From: Rebecca billardiae RCC1528
Taxonomy: Eukaryota; Haptophyta
Length of the DNA stretch: 64,000 nt
Direction: 5' to 3'
Assembly (NCBI GenBank): GCA_965240325.2
Contig: OZ251244.1
Location: 248,001 to 312,000 of the forward strand
Below, piece by piece: positions 10,730 to 22,100 of the stretch. Both the position numbers and the translations under genes were made by a program. The notes under the pieces were generated by a model. It was not told the origin of the DNA. It was given only the letters and a program-made list of their open reading frames with translations, and ran no database searches. Position 1 is the stretch's first letter; every line of letters starts with the position of its first letter.

Positions 10730-11306
10730 ATGGCCGACTCGGCGGACGACCAGCGCGTCGTGCAGACGTACGCGGACGCGCTCGCGCAGCTGGACGTGCT
10801 CCGCGCGTCGGCCGAGGTGGCGCGCTCGTCTGCCTCGAGCACCCGCCTTGCGCCCGTCGGCGCGCCCAGCGCGCGCGCCGGCCTGCGCCGCGCGGCGGAC
10901 GCGGGCCTCGCGCTGGCAGCTGAGCTGGAGCCTTGGGCGGCCATCGTTCGGCTGCTGCTCGCGCGGTTCGCGCGCGAGCGCGGCGTGGCGGAGCGGGTGG
11001 AGGCGGAGAACGACGCGCGCGAGCGCTCCGCCGTCGCCGTCGTCGAGGCCTCCGGCGACGCGCTGGACGCCCTCGGCGGGCTGAGCGATGGCGCGGAGCA
11101 CGAGGCGGCGGCGGGCGGCGCGCGCGCGGCCGCGGCCACGGCCGCGGCGCAGCGCGGGGTGTACGAGCTGGGCGTGCTGCTCGACGGCTGGCGGGCGGAT
11201 ATCGCCGCCGCGCGCGCCGCCTTCTCCGCCGTGCGCGCCTCGCCCGACGCCGCCCCGGCCGCCGACGCGCCGCCACCACCCGAGCGCGCGCTCGCGGCCG
11301 ACGCGC

Positions 11307-11343
<37 letters not shown>

Positions 11344-13031
11344 GCTCGACGAGGCTCGCGAGCTCGAGCGCGAGGCGGCGCGGCGGCAGCGCCGCGTGCT
11401 CGAGCGGCAGCCCGATGTCGGCCGCGCGCTGCTGCGCGCGCTGCACGCGTGCGCACGCGTGTGCGGGGAGCTTGCGGCTGACGGCGGCGTGCCGCCGTCG
11501 CCGCCCGCGCGCGGCGCGACCGCCGCGCGGACGGCCGCGGCGGCCGCGACGGCGGCGGAGGCGGACGCGGCGGTGCGCAAGGCGACGCAAGTGCTCGGCG
11601 CGTACTGCGCGCTCCTCCGCGCGCACGCCGCCGCGCTGCCGCGCGCCGCAGGCCGCGAGGACAGCGGGCCGTCGTTAGCCGTGCGCGCGGCGGCCGCCGG
11701 GCGCGGCGCGCTCGCGCCGCCGCCCGCGCCGGCGGCGCGCGCCGCCGCGGCCAAGGCGGCGGGCGCGGGGCCGCCCGCGGCGCTTGTCTCGCTGCTGGCT
11801 GCGCTCGACGAGCGCGCGCGCTCCGAGCGCCACGGGCGCGACCTCGCCGAGTGGGGCGCGCCCATCGGCGCCCGAGCGCAGCAGCTGCTCAGCTGGTTGC
11901 GGCAGCGGCAGCAGCAGCCGCAGCCGCAGCCGCAGCAGCCGCCGCAGCCGCAGCCGCAGCCGCAGCCGCAGCCGCAGCCGCAGCCGCAGCCGCAGCAGCA
12001 GTCGCAGCAGGGGCAGGGGGAGCCGCCGCCGCAGCCGCAGCCGCAGGGGACGCAGCAGCCAGGCGTGGCGGCGGCTGGCGACGCCCCCGTGGCCGCCAGT
12101 GTCGACGGCGGCGGTGCGGGCGGTGCGGGCGGTGCGCCGGTCGCCGCGCCTTCGGCGCGCACGGCGCGGCGTCTTGTCGGCGCACTGGCAGCGGAGGCGG
12201 CGCTGGAGCTGCTGCCGGCAGCGGCGGAGGCGGAGGCGGCGGCCGCGCGGGGTGGCGCGGAGGGCGACAAAGGGGAGCGCGGCGCCGGCGCCGACGCGGC
12301 GCTCGCGGCCGCGGCTCGCATCAGCGTGGCCGAGCTGCGCGCGCGCGCGCGGCTTGCTCACAGCCGGCGCACCGTTGCAGCAATGGCCGCCGTGGCAGCC
12401 ATGGCCGCCGCCGCCGAGCCCTCGGCCGGCGGCGTGGTGCGCGCGCGCGACTGGGCGGCGGTGTGCGCGCGGCGGGAGTCGGAGCTCCGCGCGGCGCTGG
12501 GGCTGGAGGGGGCGGAGCGCGCGGAGGACGAGGGCGGGGCCGCGGGCCACGCGCGCCCGTGGTGGGGCGAGTGGAGCGCCGCCGAACTCGACGAGGTCTG
12601 GGCCGCGTGCGTCGTCGCCGCGCCGCCGCTGCCGAGCGGCGGCGGCGGCGGCGCGGAGGGCGGCGGCGCGGAGGGCGGTGGCGCGGAGGGCGCGCTGCTG
12701 TCCGTGCGCGCGCTCGGCCGCGCGGCCGAGCACGTCGCGGCGTGTGTCGCCGAGGCGCGCGCGCTCGACGCGCTCAGCGCCGCGCTCAGCGCGCTCGCAC
12801 CCGCCGGGCCGCCGCGCCGCGCCGCCGCACCGTCCACCGCCGCCGCCGACGCCGCCGACGCCGCCGCCGCCGCGGACGCCGCCGCCGGCGGGGGGCCGGC
12901 CGCCTCTGCGCTGCGCTGGGAGGAGCCGCTGGGCAGCGCGGCCAACATGCGCGCGCTCGCCGCCGAGATGGGCGCGGCGGACGCGTGCGCGCTGCCCTTC
13001 GCCCTCGGCGCGTGCGCGCGCGTGCGCACGC

Positions 13032-13068
<37 letters not shown>

Positions 13069-14177
13069 GGATGAGGCCGCCGCCGGCCCGGCGCTGCGTG
13101 AAGTGTGGGCGGCGGTGGCGGACGCGCGCGCGGACCTGGGCGGCGCGCAGCCGCTGCGGCTCGAGCTGTGCGAGCTGCGGCTGCGCGCGGCGGTGCTCGC
13201 CGTCCCCGGCGTGCGCTGGGTGAGCGTGGGCCTACTACTTAGCGGCAGCCATGCTGAAGGCAGCCATGCTGAAACGCCCGCGGCGGCGGCGGGGGCGGGC
13301 GGCGGCGCGGGCGGCGCGGGCGCGCGCGCCGCGCGTGCGCGCGGCGGTGCGGAGGGTGTCGTCGCGCCCGCGCCGCCGGCATCGTCGGCGGCCGCGCGGG
13401 GCGCGGCCGCCGGCGCGTCTGCCCTGGGCGGTCGCGTCCTCGCCACCTCGCGTGTCGTGAGCGCGCGTGGCGGCGGTGGCGGCGGCGCCGCCATCGCCGG
13501 CGGCGGCGGCGCGGCGGGTGGCGCGGACGGCGCGCGCCCGCGCGCCGCCGGCGCAGCGAACGCGCTCGCGCCCGCCGCTCCCATCGAGCTGCGTGCGCCG
13601 TACAGCGCGGACGGCGCGGAGAACGGCGTCGCGCTCCTCCCGCTCCGCCCGGACACGCCCGCCCCGCCCCCCGCGGCGGCCGTGCCTGGCACGCTCGCGG
13701 CTGGCGGCGGCGGCGCGGCGGCGGCGGCGGCGGCGGCGGGCGGCGGCGCGGGCGGCGCGGGCGGCGCGGCCGAGCGGGCTGCGCTGCGCGCCGCGCTCGC
13801 GCGCGCCGCGGCCGACCCGGGCGCGTCCGCGCTCGCCGTGGTGCTGTACGCGGTGAACGAGCCGCGCCCCGCGCCCGGCTCCACGCCCGCCTCCCCGGAC
13901 GCCGCCGCCTCGGCCGCCGCACTGCTGCCATCCTCGCCGCAGCCGGCCGCAGCCGGCGGCGGCGCGCCGCCGCGCGCCGCCGCCTCGGCCGCCGCCGCCG
14001 CCGCCGCCGGCTCGCGCGTGCCCGTGGCGGTGGCGCAGCTCTCGCTCGGCGAGCTGGCGGCACCGACGGCGGAGCACGCGGGCGCGCGCTCGGTGCTCGT
14101 CGAGCTCGAGCTCGAGCCCATCGGCGCCGACGCCGACGGCGCGCGCGGCGCGGCGCGCGGCGGCGCGCGCACGGCGC

Positions 14178-14209
<32 letters not shown>

Positions 14210-16275
14210 ATCGCAGCGCGCGTGGCGGCGGCCGCCGGCGCAGACGCGCCCGCCGGCGCGGGCGGCGCGATGGACGCGCAGGGCGAGCCCGGCGCGGGCG
14301 TCGGCGTGGTGGGCACCGTGCTGCTCGAGATCGGCCCGATCGCACAGCTCGTGCGCGCCGCGCCGCGCCTGCCACGCGCGGAGGCGGCGGAGGCGGCGGC
14401 GGCGGCCGCCGCGGCCGCGCGCCGCGCGGGCGGCGCGGGCGGCGCGCCGATGCCTGCGCTGGCGATGGCGGTGGAGCGGCTGCGCGCGCGGCGCGCGACG
14501 CTGTCGGCCGCGCGCGTGATGCAGCGCTGGGTGCGCGCGCACCAGCGCCGCTCGCAGCTCGCCGCCCTCGGCCGCACGCGCGGCGGTGCGGAGGCGGCGC
14601 GCGCGGCGCTCGGCGCGGCCGCGCGCGCCGCGCCAGTCACGCCCGCGCGGCGCGCGGCGGAGGGGCTGCGCGCGCTCGGGCGCGCGCTGGCGCCGGCGGA
14701 GGTGGCGGCGGGGCGCGTCGCGCAGCTCGGCGCCGCGCTGCAGCTGCAGCTCAGCGCCACGCAGTACGCGCAGCAAGCGGCGCTGACGCCCGGCGGCGGG
14801 GTGGCCGAGCGCGGCGCGGGCCGCGGCGGGCGGCGCGGCGGCTCGGCCGCGGCCACGCCGCGCGGCGGCGCGGGCTGGGAGGGCGGCAGCGCGGCAGGCG
14901 GTGCGCTGGGCGGCGGCGGCACGTGGGGCAGCCTGCCGCTCACGCCGCTCGACGCCGCCCCGCTCGGCGCGCCGTGGGCCTCCGCAGACGCCCAGCCGCA
15001 CGACTCGGCGGCGCGCGGCGCGGCCGCGGCGGGCGGCGCGGCGGGCGGCGCGGCGGGCGGCGCGGCGGAGGGCGAAGGCGGCAGCGGCGGCCTGCTGCCG
15101 ATGCTGCGCGGTGCGCACGCGGAGGTGGCGCGGCTCGAGGGGCAGCTGCGCGGCGCGCGGCTCGACGCGGGCTTCCACGCCTCCGAGGCCGCGCGCATGC
15201 GCGCGCTACTCGTCGAGAGCGCGCGCGCGCAGTCCGCGCTCGCGCGCGTGGCCATCGGCGCGGACGCGGACGGCGCGCGCGCGCCGGAGCTCGAGCTGCG
15301 CGCGGCGCTCGCGGCGGTGCAGCGCGAGAACAGCGCGCTGGTGGACGCGCTCGGTGCGCGCGCGCCGCCGCGCGCGCCGCGCGCGCCCGCTGGCGGCGGC
15401 AGCGCGTGCGCCCGAGCGCGCGCGCACGCGCTCATCGCGCGCCGCCGGCCGCTTGCGGCTGCTGCGGCCGCTGCTGCGCTGCTGCTGCTGCTGCTGCTGC
15501 CGCCCCTGTTGCCCCTGCGCCTACCCGTGCGGCTGCGCTGCTGCTGCTGCTCCTACCGCGGCTGCCGCGGCTGCTGCCGCTGCCCCTGCTGCCCCTGTTG
15601 CCGCTGCCACTGCGCACCCCCGCCGCTGCCCCCACCGCCGCTGCCCCTGCTCCCACCGCCGCCACCGCCGCCGCCGCCGCCGCCGCCCTCCGCCACCGCC
15701 GCTGCCGCCTGTGCAGCGGAGGGCTCTGAGCGCAGCAAGGAGCTGCACGCGCGGCTGGCGGACGCGGAGGCGCTGGCGCCCGTGGCGGGCTCGGCGCCCG
15801 GCGCACCCGGCGCGCTGCCCAAGGCGGCGCAGCGCGAGATCGCCTCTCTGCAGGCGGCGTGGCGCGCGGCGCGCGACGGCGAGAGGGCGGCGCGCGCCGC
15901 GACGACAGCCGCCCTTGCAGAGGGCGCGCGGCACCGGCACTCGCTGGAGAGCAAGGTGGAGGCGAAGGAGGCCGCGCTGCGCAAGTGCGCGCCGCCGCCG
16001 TGCGCCGCGCGCGCCGCCGCGCCGCGCCGCCCGCCCGCCCCAAGACGGGCGCGGCACACACGCCGCGCTCGCGTCATCGCGCGCAACGTCCAAACTCGCC
16101 GCCGCCGCGGCGCGCGCGCAGGCTGCGGATGGAGAACGTGCGGCTCGCGCGCGAGCTGGAGGAGACGAAGCAGCGCTCGAACGCCATGCTCTTGAAGACG
16201 GCCGACGCCTCGAAGCGCACGGAGGCCACCATCACGCGGCTGGAGGGGGAGCTGCGCGCGCGGCCGGGCGGCTGA
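10730..16275 (+). CDS. large coiled-coil protein with an IQ-like motif, three or more exons
   Basis: Supported exons are 10730-15353, 15717-15984 and 16122-16275, with both joins GT-AG and in phase. The product is about 1,681 residues. I chose MADSADDQ (10730) over an earlier in-frame ATG at 10649. The N-terminal third is alpha-helical and Ala/Arg/Glu-rich, with a Gln-Pro repeat tract. Around residues 1262-1282, MQRWVRAHQRRSQLAAL resembles an IQ calmodulin-binding helix. Strand-like stretches LAVVLYAVNE (~1034), VPVAVAQLSLGEL (~1097) and VVGTVLLEIG (~1192) look like parts of a C2 domain, but only weakly. The C-terminus, including NVRLARELEETKQRSNAM, is coiled coil. The architecture recalls ciliary or centrosomal scaffolds, which is inference. 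Further introns may exist in Gly/Ala-rich segments near 13,240-13,560. Confidence 0.7.
11886..12057 (+). repeat. CAG/CCG repeat coding for a Gln-Pro tract
   Basis: Alternating CAGCCG hexanucleotides encode a long Gln-Pro run inside the coiled-coil gene. The tract stays in frame. Such hexanucleotide runs are length-variable and usually form a flexible linker. Confidence 0.85.
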
Positions 16276-16597
16276 GGCCCGCCATTCCTGCCAAGCCAGC
16301 CTCCGCCTCCCCGGAAGACAGTCCGGTGTTCAAGCTGATGCGGTAGGTAGTCCGGCGCTCCCAGGTTCGACCGAGGCCTCGTTGACACGACGGTCGCTGC
16401 TCGGGCCGTCGGGCGGCGGCTGATCAGATTCATGAGCCGAAACTAGCTATTGGGGTCGTTGCGCCTCCCAATAAGCAATCGAGCGACGAGCGTTCCATTT
16501 TGGGCCCTAAACCCCCAACCACCGCCCACTGCAAGGCAGGGCCGCGGTCGGACAGCTGCCCCCCTCGTTGCCTCCTCCTGGCAAGCCGCGGGCGAGC
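16276..16597. other. short intergenic spacer between two plus-strand genes
   Basis: No coding signal. It contains the 3' end of the coiled-coil gene and the upstream region of the small membrane protein gene. The run around 16440-16510 is less GC-rich than the flanking exons. Confidence 0.5.
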
Positions 16598-17083
16598 ATG
16601 TCGTCAGCCTCCGCGCTCAGCGGCGCGATGCACGCGCTGGCGGACAACGCCCTCGTCGCGAAGCTCATGCCCGGCCGTCGGCTCCAGATCGACGCGTCCG
16701 ACGTCGAGTCCTTCGACCCCAACTCGATCGAGACGATCATCATCTGGGCGGTGCTGCTGCTGCTGCACCTCCTCGTGATCGCGGCGTTCTGCTGCTGCGA
16801 GCGGCCGATGGCGGACCCGCAGCGCGCGATGGAGCTGAACATGAAGTCCGCGCCCGCCTCCTCGCGCAACTCCGCGCGGGACGACGACCGCTCCGCGCGC
16901 GACGACGAGCAGGACGACGACGACGAGTACGACGACGACAACCAGACGCGCTACTCGTCGATGCCGTCGACGCGCGGCGGCCCCAGCACCGGGCGCTCGG
17001 CGGCGACGACGAACCGGACGTCGTACTCGCTGGGTGACGCGGTCGAGGACGAGATGACCTCCGACCGCTCGTACAGGTTGTGA
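16598..17083 (+). CDS. small single-pass membrane protein with acidic tail
   Basis: The 161-residue product starts at MSSASALSG; an ATG 30 bp upstream is an alternative. One strong transmembrane helix spans 45-67 (TIIIWAVLLLLHLLVIAAF). It is followed at once by Cys-Cys-Cys, a likely palmitoylation site at the cytosolic face. The C-terminal half is hydrophilic, with alternating Arg/Asp and a run of acidic residues (EQDDDDEYDDD), then a Ser/Thr-rich tail. There is no cleavable signal peptide. I do not recognise the family, and nothing in the neighbourhood indicates a role. Confidence 0.65.
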   Translation: MSSASALSGAMHALADNALVAKLMPGRRLQIDASDVESFDPNSIETIIIWAVLLLLHLLVIAAFCCCERPMADPQRAMELNMKSAPASSRNSARDDDRSARDDEQDDDDEYDDDNQTRYSSMPSTRGGPSTGRSAATTNRTSYSLGDAVEDEMTSDRSYRL

Positions 17084-17651
17084 GTGCCGCGCGGGGCAGT
17101 GCGCTGCCGCATCGGAGGAGGACAACGGCGTCAGCACCGGCGCCGGCGACGTGAAGCAGCGGCGCCACTGCGCGGCGCCGTCCACGCGGCGCGCATGCAC
17201 GGCCCGAGCGGGGCGGTCGGCGTGGACCCCGTCTGCGTCCGCCGCCTGACATGGTGGTCGCAACAACGTCGGCAGCAGCCGCGGCACTATGCGGTGGCCC
17301 GGGCTGAGCCGGCCGATCGGACGCCGGGCTAGCCGTCAGTCGACGCGTCGTGGGAAGTGACGAGGGACTGTTTCATACGAAGTGTAGACTCATTCTATGA
17401 TTTCACGACGCAGGTAGGACGACGCGGGTCTCCTGATTCGTCGGCGGCAGTGTCCGATCGTCGACACGAAGTCGGCGTGTATCACTGTAGTTCTGGCGCG
17501 GACAATTATAACCAAAAAGAAGTCGAGTCGCGATCGTGTCACGATTCGACAGTCACGTACAGTTTACTAAGAATAAGAGACGCACACAGCTCAGGCAGGC
17601 GAATTCGCTTTCACGCGGGTCGCGGGCAGCGGGCTTGGGCGCTCGGCAGCA
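17084..17651. other. intergenic; upstream region of selenoprotein W
   Basis: No coding frame stands out. The half nearest the next gene (17,340-17,600) is notably less GC-rich than the exons and probably contains the promoter and 5' UTR of the selenoprotein gene. No defined element was recognised. Confidence 0.5.
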
Positions 17652-18338
17652 ATGGCGACGACGAAAGCGCACGTCGAAATCCAGTACTGCGGGTGTGCGC
17701 CGCCGAGCGGGGGCGGCCGTGGCGCGCGCTGTGCCCGGCGCGAGCGCACGCGCGGCGCGCCGCCCTTCACCCGTGCGCGGCACCCCGCCGCTCCGCGCGC
17801 GCAGCGGCTGAGGGTACGACCGTTACTTCCACGCTCTCAAGGTGCGCGCTCTGGCGGCGCAGCGCTGGCTGCCGCGCGCGGCGCTGGGGCCGGACCGAAG
17901 CACCGCGCGGCGCGAGGCGCGCCGCGGCCTATCCGAACTCAGACGCGTGCCGCGCGCCGCCCGTGCGCACGCCGCTCGGCGCAGGCGCGCATCTTCAACG
18001 CGTTCGGCGCGAGCGTGGACGTGCGCCCGCGGCGCGACCCGGGCACGACGGGCAACTTCGAGGTGCGGCTGCGCGGGCACGAGCCGGAGGAGCTGATCCA
18101 CTCGAAGCGGACGCGGCAGCAGGGCAAGTGCGCGTCCGACGCGGAGGTGCAGGCGGTGCTCTCGCACATCCGCTCGCACCTCACGCGCGCCGAGACGGCG
18201 GCGCACAAGCGCAAGCGGCCGGCGGCCGACCCGGAGCCGGCGCCCAAGCTGAGCAAGGCGGCCGCGCCCGCCGCGAGGGAAGCCGCGGCGCCGGCAGCGG
18301 ACGCGCCCGCAGCGGAGACCCCCGCGTCGGCAGACTAG
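17652..18338 (+). CDS. SELENOW: selenoprotein W, three exons, in-frame TGA read as selenocysteine
   Basis: Exons are 17652-17692, 17805-17841 and 17985-18338, joined by GT-AG introns in phase, giving 143 residues. The N-terminus MATTKAHVEIQYCGGU holds the Cys-x-x-Sec redox motif: Cys13, Gly14, Gly15 and TGA at 17809-17811. It is followed by GYDRYFHALK, the expected helix. Exon 3 supplies TGNFEV and LIHSK, the signature of the SelW/Rdx thioredoxin-like family. The spacing from the CxxU motif to TGxFEV is 41 residues, the same as in mammalian SELENOW. The C-terminal ~45 residues are a Lys/Ala/Pro-rich extension not usual in the family. SelW is a small cytosolic glutathione-dependent redox protein. 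A SECIS element lies about 150 bp after the stop codon. A conventional annotation would truncate or misframe this gene at the TGA. Confidence 0.9.
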   Translation: MATTKAHVEIQYCGCAPPSGGGRGARCARRERTRGAPPFTRARHPAAPRAQRLRVRPLLPRSQGARSGGAALAAARGAGAGPKHRAARGAPRPIRTQTRAARRPCARRSAQARIFNAFGASVDVRPRRDPGTTGNFEVRLRGHEPEELIHSKRTRQQGKCASDAEVQAVLSHIRSHLTRAETAAHKRKRPAADPEPAPKLSKAAAPAAREAAAPAADAPAAETPASAD

Positions 18339-18465
18339 TCGCGCTGCGCAGCAGAGAGGCGGGCTCGGATGCCGGTCCGCAGCCCCGCCGGAGTAGTTAC
18401 CCGCTTGGCCCGCGAGGGCCGAGGCGGGCGGCCGGCCGATGGCCTGTCAACCGTGGCCCTGCTGG

Positions 18466-18548
18466 CGTGTGAACCCGCGCGCATCATGACGGACGAGGCG
18501 TCACCCGCGTTCGCACAGCGGACGCTTCGTCCTGACCACACGCGCGAC
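18466..18548 (+). promoter_or_regulatory. SECIS element in the 3' UTR of selenoprotein W
   Basis: The quartet strand ATGA is at 18486-18489. The 12-bp helix arm GGACGAGGCGTC (18491-18502) pairs with GACGCTTCGTCC (18521-18532), with a single G-U wobble. TGA at 18533-18535 supplies the opposite side of the non-Watson-Crick quartet. The 18-nt apical region starts ACCC and can form a small CGC/GCG mini-stem, so it resembles a form 2 SECIS with CC in place of the usual AA. Flanking GCGTGTG and CACACGC can form the basal helix. This recruits SBP2/EFSec so that the in-frame TGA is read as selenocysteine. Confidence 0.88.
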
Positions 18549-19107
18549 GCGCTCCAAGCCTGGGCCTGGCCGTGGTGCCGGCCATCGCTCTTTGACTTTC
18601 CTGTAGTCTTTATTTAATTAATTGTACCTCCTCGGTGCTACTCAACTTGGATACAACTTGGATACAATGAGTAGTTTTCGATGCAGCTAGTAGATTCGTT
18701 CATACCGATCAAGCAGGTGAAGCAGCGTGTTTGATGTGCTTTCAATGTTCATTAAGGCACGATGATGAATAATATTGAAGCTGGAGAGCTGTTGGCGTTC
18801 ATCGTCAGGGCCCGTGAATGGATACAAATCATCAGCAGCAGGGCTGGAGGCTTCGGCCGCCCGTCTGATCACCCGGAGCCCGTTATAAAGGGGAATTTAA
18901 AAGTGTTTCCTGACATGATGAAGACGGGGCCTGACGGGCAGCGATATCCCCATATTGGCCGTACCCGCCAGATGGGTAATCACACAAACCTCGGGAATCG
19001 GCCAATATAATCCAGGCTAGGAGCACAATCTTTGGTCGTCGCTCCGCGAAGACGCGCGGGCGGGAGGACTGCGGTAGCGGTGCACGGGGCGCGCGCGGTC
19101 CGGAGCC
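18549..19107. other. intergenic, relatively AT-rich
   Basis: No gene. The segment 18,595-18,790 is markedly AT-richer than its surroundings and includes a short tandem repeat of ACAACTTGGAT near 18,640-18,665. It should contain the promoter of the nucleoside hydrolase gene. Confidence 0.5.
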
Positions 19108-22100
19108 ATGCCGTGGCGGCGGCCCGGCCTCGTGATCATCTCCGACCCCGGGCCCGATCCAGATGACGCCAAGTGCGCTGCGCGCGCGCGCGCGAGACGC
19201 GCCCCCGCGCGACGCAGCTTGCCTGCCGCCGCGCGCTGTGTCTGTGAGACACACCCACGCACACACACACCAGCTCGATGGCTCATCCCCGGCGCGCACA
19301 CACTCGCGCGCGCGCGCGGTCTGGTGGGTGCAGGTGCATCCTCGTCGCGGCAGTGCTGCACACGCTGCGTCGGCTGCGCCTCCTCTGCGTCGTGTGCAAC
19401 GGCGGCGGGCAGGCGCGCGAGCGCGCGACGCTCGCGCGCTGCCTTCTCGACCACCTCGGCGCGCTGGACGTGCCGGTGGGCGTGGGCTCGCAGGGGTTGG
19501 CGTGCGCGGGCCAGCCGCACGAGTACGCGCTCGACGGTTTCGACGCGGTCGAGCCCGCGCGCCTGCACCACGGCGCCGACCTGCTGCTGCGCGTGCTGCG
19601 CGCCGCGCGCGGCCGCTCGGTGGACGTGCTGTGTATCTCGTCGCTGCGAGATCTGGCGGACGCGTGCGCGGGGCACGCGGGGCTGGTGGTGGCGAAGGTG
19701 CGCCGGGTGGCGGTGCAGGGCGGGCTCACGCCCGACCCGAGCGCGAGGCACGGCTACGTGCCCGACACCAGCGTGAACAACGGTGCTGCTGCGCTGCGCG
19801 TGCGCCGCGCGCGGCGCCGGTCTCGTGCGCGCCGCGCGCACCGCGGCGCTGAGCGGTTCCCCGCGCGCGCGCGCTCGCCGCGGCGTGCAGGCTTCGACAC
19901 GGACGCGGCGGCGGCGGTGTACGCCTTCTGCTTCGAGCGCCGGCTGCCGCTCACCGTCGTCTCGCGGCACGCGGTGCCGATGCTGCCGATGCAGCTCGCC
20001 AAGTCGTTCGCGCAGCGCACCGAGTGCCCGGTGATGCGCTACCTGGCGGACGCGCAGTTCCTCGGGCTGGAGGGGCTGTGGCAGAAGCTGTGCGCGGGCA
20101 AGCTGCCCGCGCGCTGCACCAAGCAGTGGTACTTCGAGACCTTCTGCGGCGTGGGCGCGGAGGAGTTCCGCGCGAGCGGCTACGCGCAGCTCGACGCGTC
20201 CGCCGCCATCGTGCAGCACCTCAACGGGTGCGTGGGGTTAGGGGTAGGGGTAGGGTTAGGGGTAGGGGTAGGGTGCGGGTGCGTCCCATCGTGCAGCACC
20301 TCAACGGGTGCGTGAGGGTTAGGGGTAGGGTTAGGGGTAGGGTTAGCCAGCCGGTGCGCGGGCCGTGCGCGCGCACGCCCACACGCAGCCCCCCACCCCC
20401 CTCCGCCTGTGCGCGCGCGCATGCGCCCGCCCCGCCCCGCAGGTACATCAAGCCGTACGACGTGTGCGCGCTGATGGCGCTGCTGCCAGGCCGGCTTGCG
20501 GAGGTGGTGCGCGCGTGCGGGCAGCAGGCGGTGGTGGGCGGCGCGGCGCACACTCTGCTGCTCGAGGGCGCGCGCCCGCTCCCCACGGAGGTCGTGCTCG
20601 AGCTGCTGCGAGACACCTACCACGAAGTGGTGCTGCTCACGCGCGCCCGCGCGCAGGGGCGCGGGGCGGGCGCCGCGGCCGGCGGCGGCGGCGCGCGCGG
20701 CCGCGCCCGAGGCCGCGAGCCCGCGGCGCGCGGCCGCGGCCGCGGCGCCGGCGCGGGCGGCAAGGGCGCGTCGCCGCCGCCGCCGGACAGCAACATGCTC
20801 GAGCTCGGCCTTGGGCGCGGGCCCTCGAAGCAGCTCGGGCGCTGCGCGTCCAAGCGGAGCGCGGCGCACGCGGCCGCGGCCGCGGCCTCGCTCTCCGCGC
20901 CGCGCGCGCGCCCGCCGCCGGTCACGCGGCTGCCCGCGCGGCCCGGCGCGCGCGGCGGCGCCGCCGACGGCGCGGCGCCGCCGGCCGCCGTGTCAAGCCG
21001 TGCGCCGCTCAGCGCGCTCGCCACCGAGGCCGCGATCGGCTCGGCGCTGCACCACGCCGTCGAGCGCCAGCGCTTCATCACGCGCGCGACGCTGGGCGCG
21101 GGCGTGTGCCTCGGCCTCGGCTGCGCCGTCGCGTACGTAGCCGACGGCGCGGTGTCCGCGGGCTCGGCGGGACAGTCGGCGGCGGCCATGGTGGACTCCG
21201 ATGGCGCGTACGCGCTGCGCGCCTTCCTCTACTACGTGGGGGTTGTGGTGGGGGTGCTGCTGTGCGGCCTCTCGGCGCAGCCCGTGGCAGCGCACCGCGC
21301 GCGGCTGCGCGCGCTGCTGCTGCTCTTCGCCCTCGGCGCCGCGGCGGTCGGCGCCGTCCACTTCCTGCCCGACCTGCTGCGCGCGGCGCGTACGGCGCCC
21401 GAGGCCTACGACGGCCCCCACGTGCGCGCGGACGCGCTCGCGCGCGGCGGGCGCGCGCGCCGGCCGTACTGGCGCTCCGTCTGGCTGTGGCACCGGCTGT
21501 ACCGCACGCTCGAGTACACGATCCTCGCCGGCCTCGGCGGCGCGGCGCTGCGCCGCCACTGGGCGTCCGCGCGCGGGATGGTGCGCGCGTTCTGGCGGCT
21601 GAGCGGTCTGTGGCTCGTGGCGCAGACGGCGGGTGACGCACACACGCTGTACCGCGCGCTCGAGGCGCGCCTCGACGCGCACGGCGCGCAGCAGCCGTGG
21701 CAGCGCCCGGCGCACGTGGCGATGCTCTGCTGCACCGCGCTCGCCGCCGCTCTCGTGCTCGGGCCCGGCTTCAGGCGGCGCGCGCACGCGCTCATCGCGC
21801 GCGCGCACGCGGCGGGCGGCGCGCGCGCCGCCGCGGACGGCGCGGGCGGCCTGCTGCCGCTGGTGGCTGGGCTGGTCGGCTTTGGCGCGGCGCAGCGCGG
21901 CGCGACCGAGCGCCTCCCCGCCGAGCTCACCGCCGAGGCCGCGCGCTCCTTCGCGCCGGAGGAGCTCGACGATATCTCGCTCGACGAGATCGCGTTCGCC
22001 TGCCCGCTGCGGCACCCGCCGGGCGCGGCGCCGGACGGCGGCGACGGCGGCGGCGGCGGGGGCAGCGAGCGCGCACGCGGCCGTGGCGCGTGCTTGGGCG

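Noticed and set aside
12358-15435. 1,025-codon minus-strand frame opposite the coiled-coil gene
   Set aside because: Antisense of a GC-rich coding exon; Ala/Ser/Pro-rich without motifs, while the plus strand has phase-consistent introns.
17925-17971. Possible extra selenoprotein W exon reading AAYPNSDA
   Set aside because: No acceptor gives the right phase, and joining exon 2 directly to 17985 already gives the exact family spacing.
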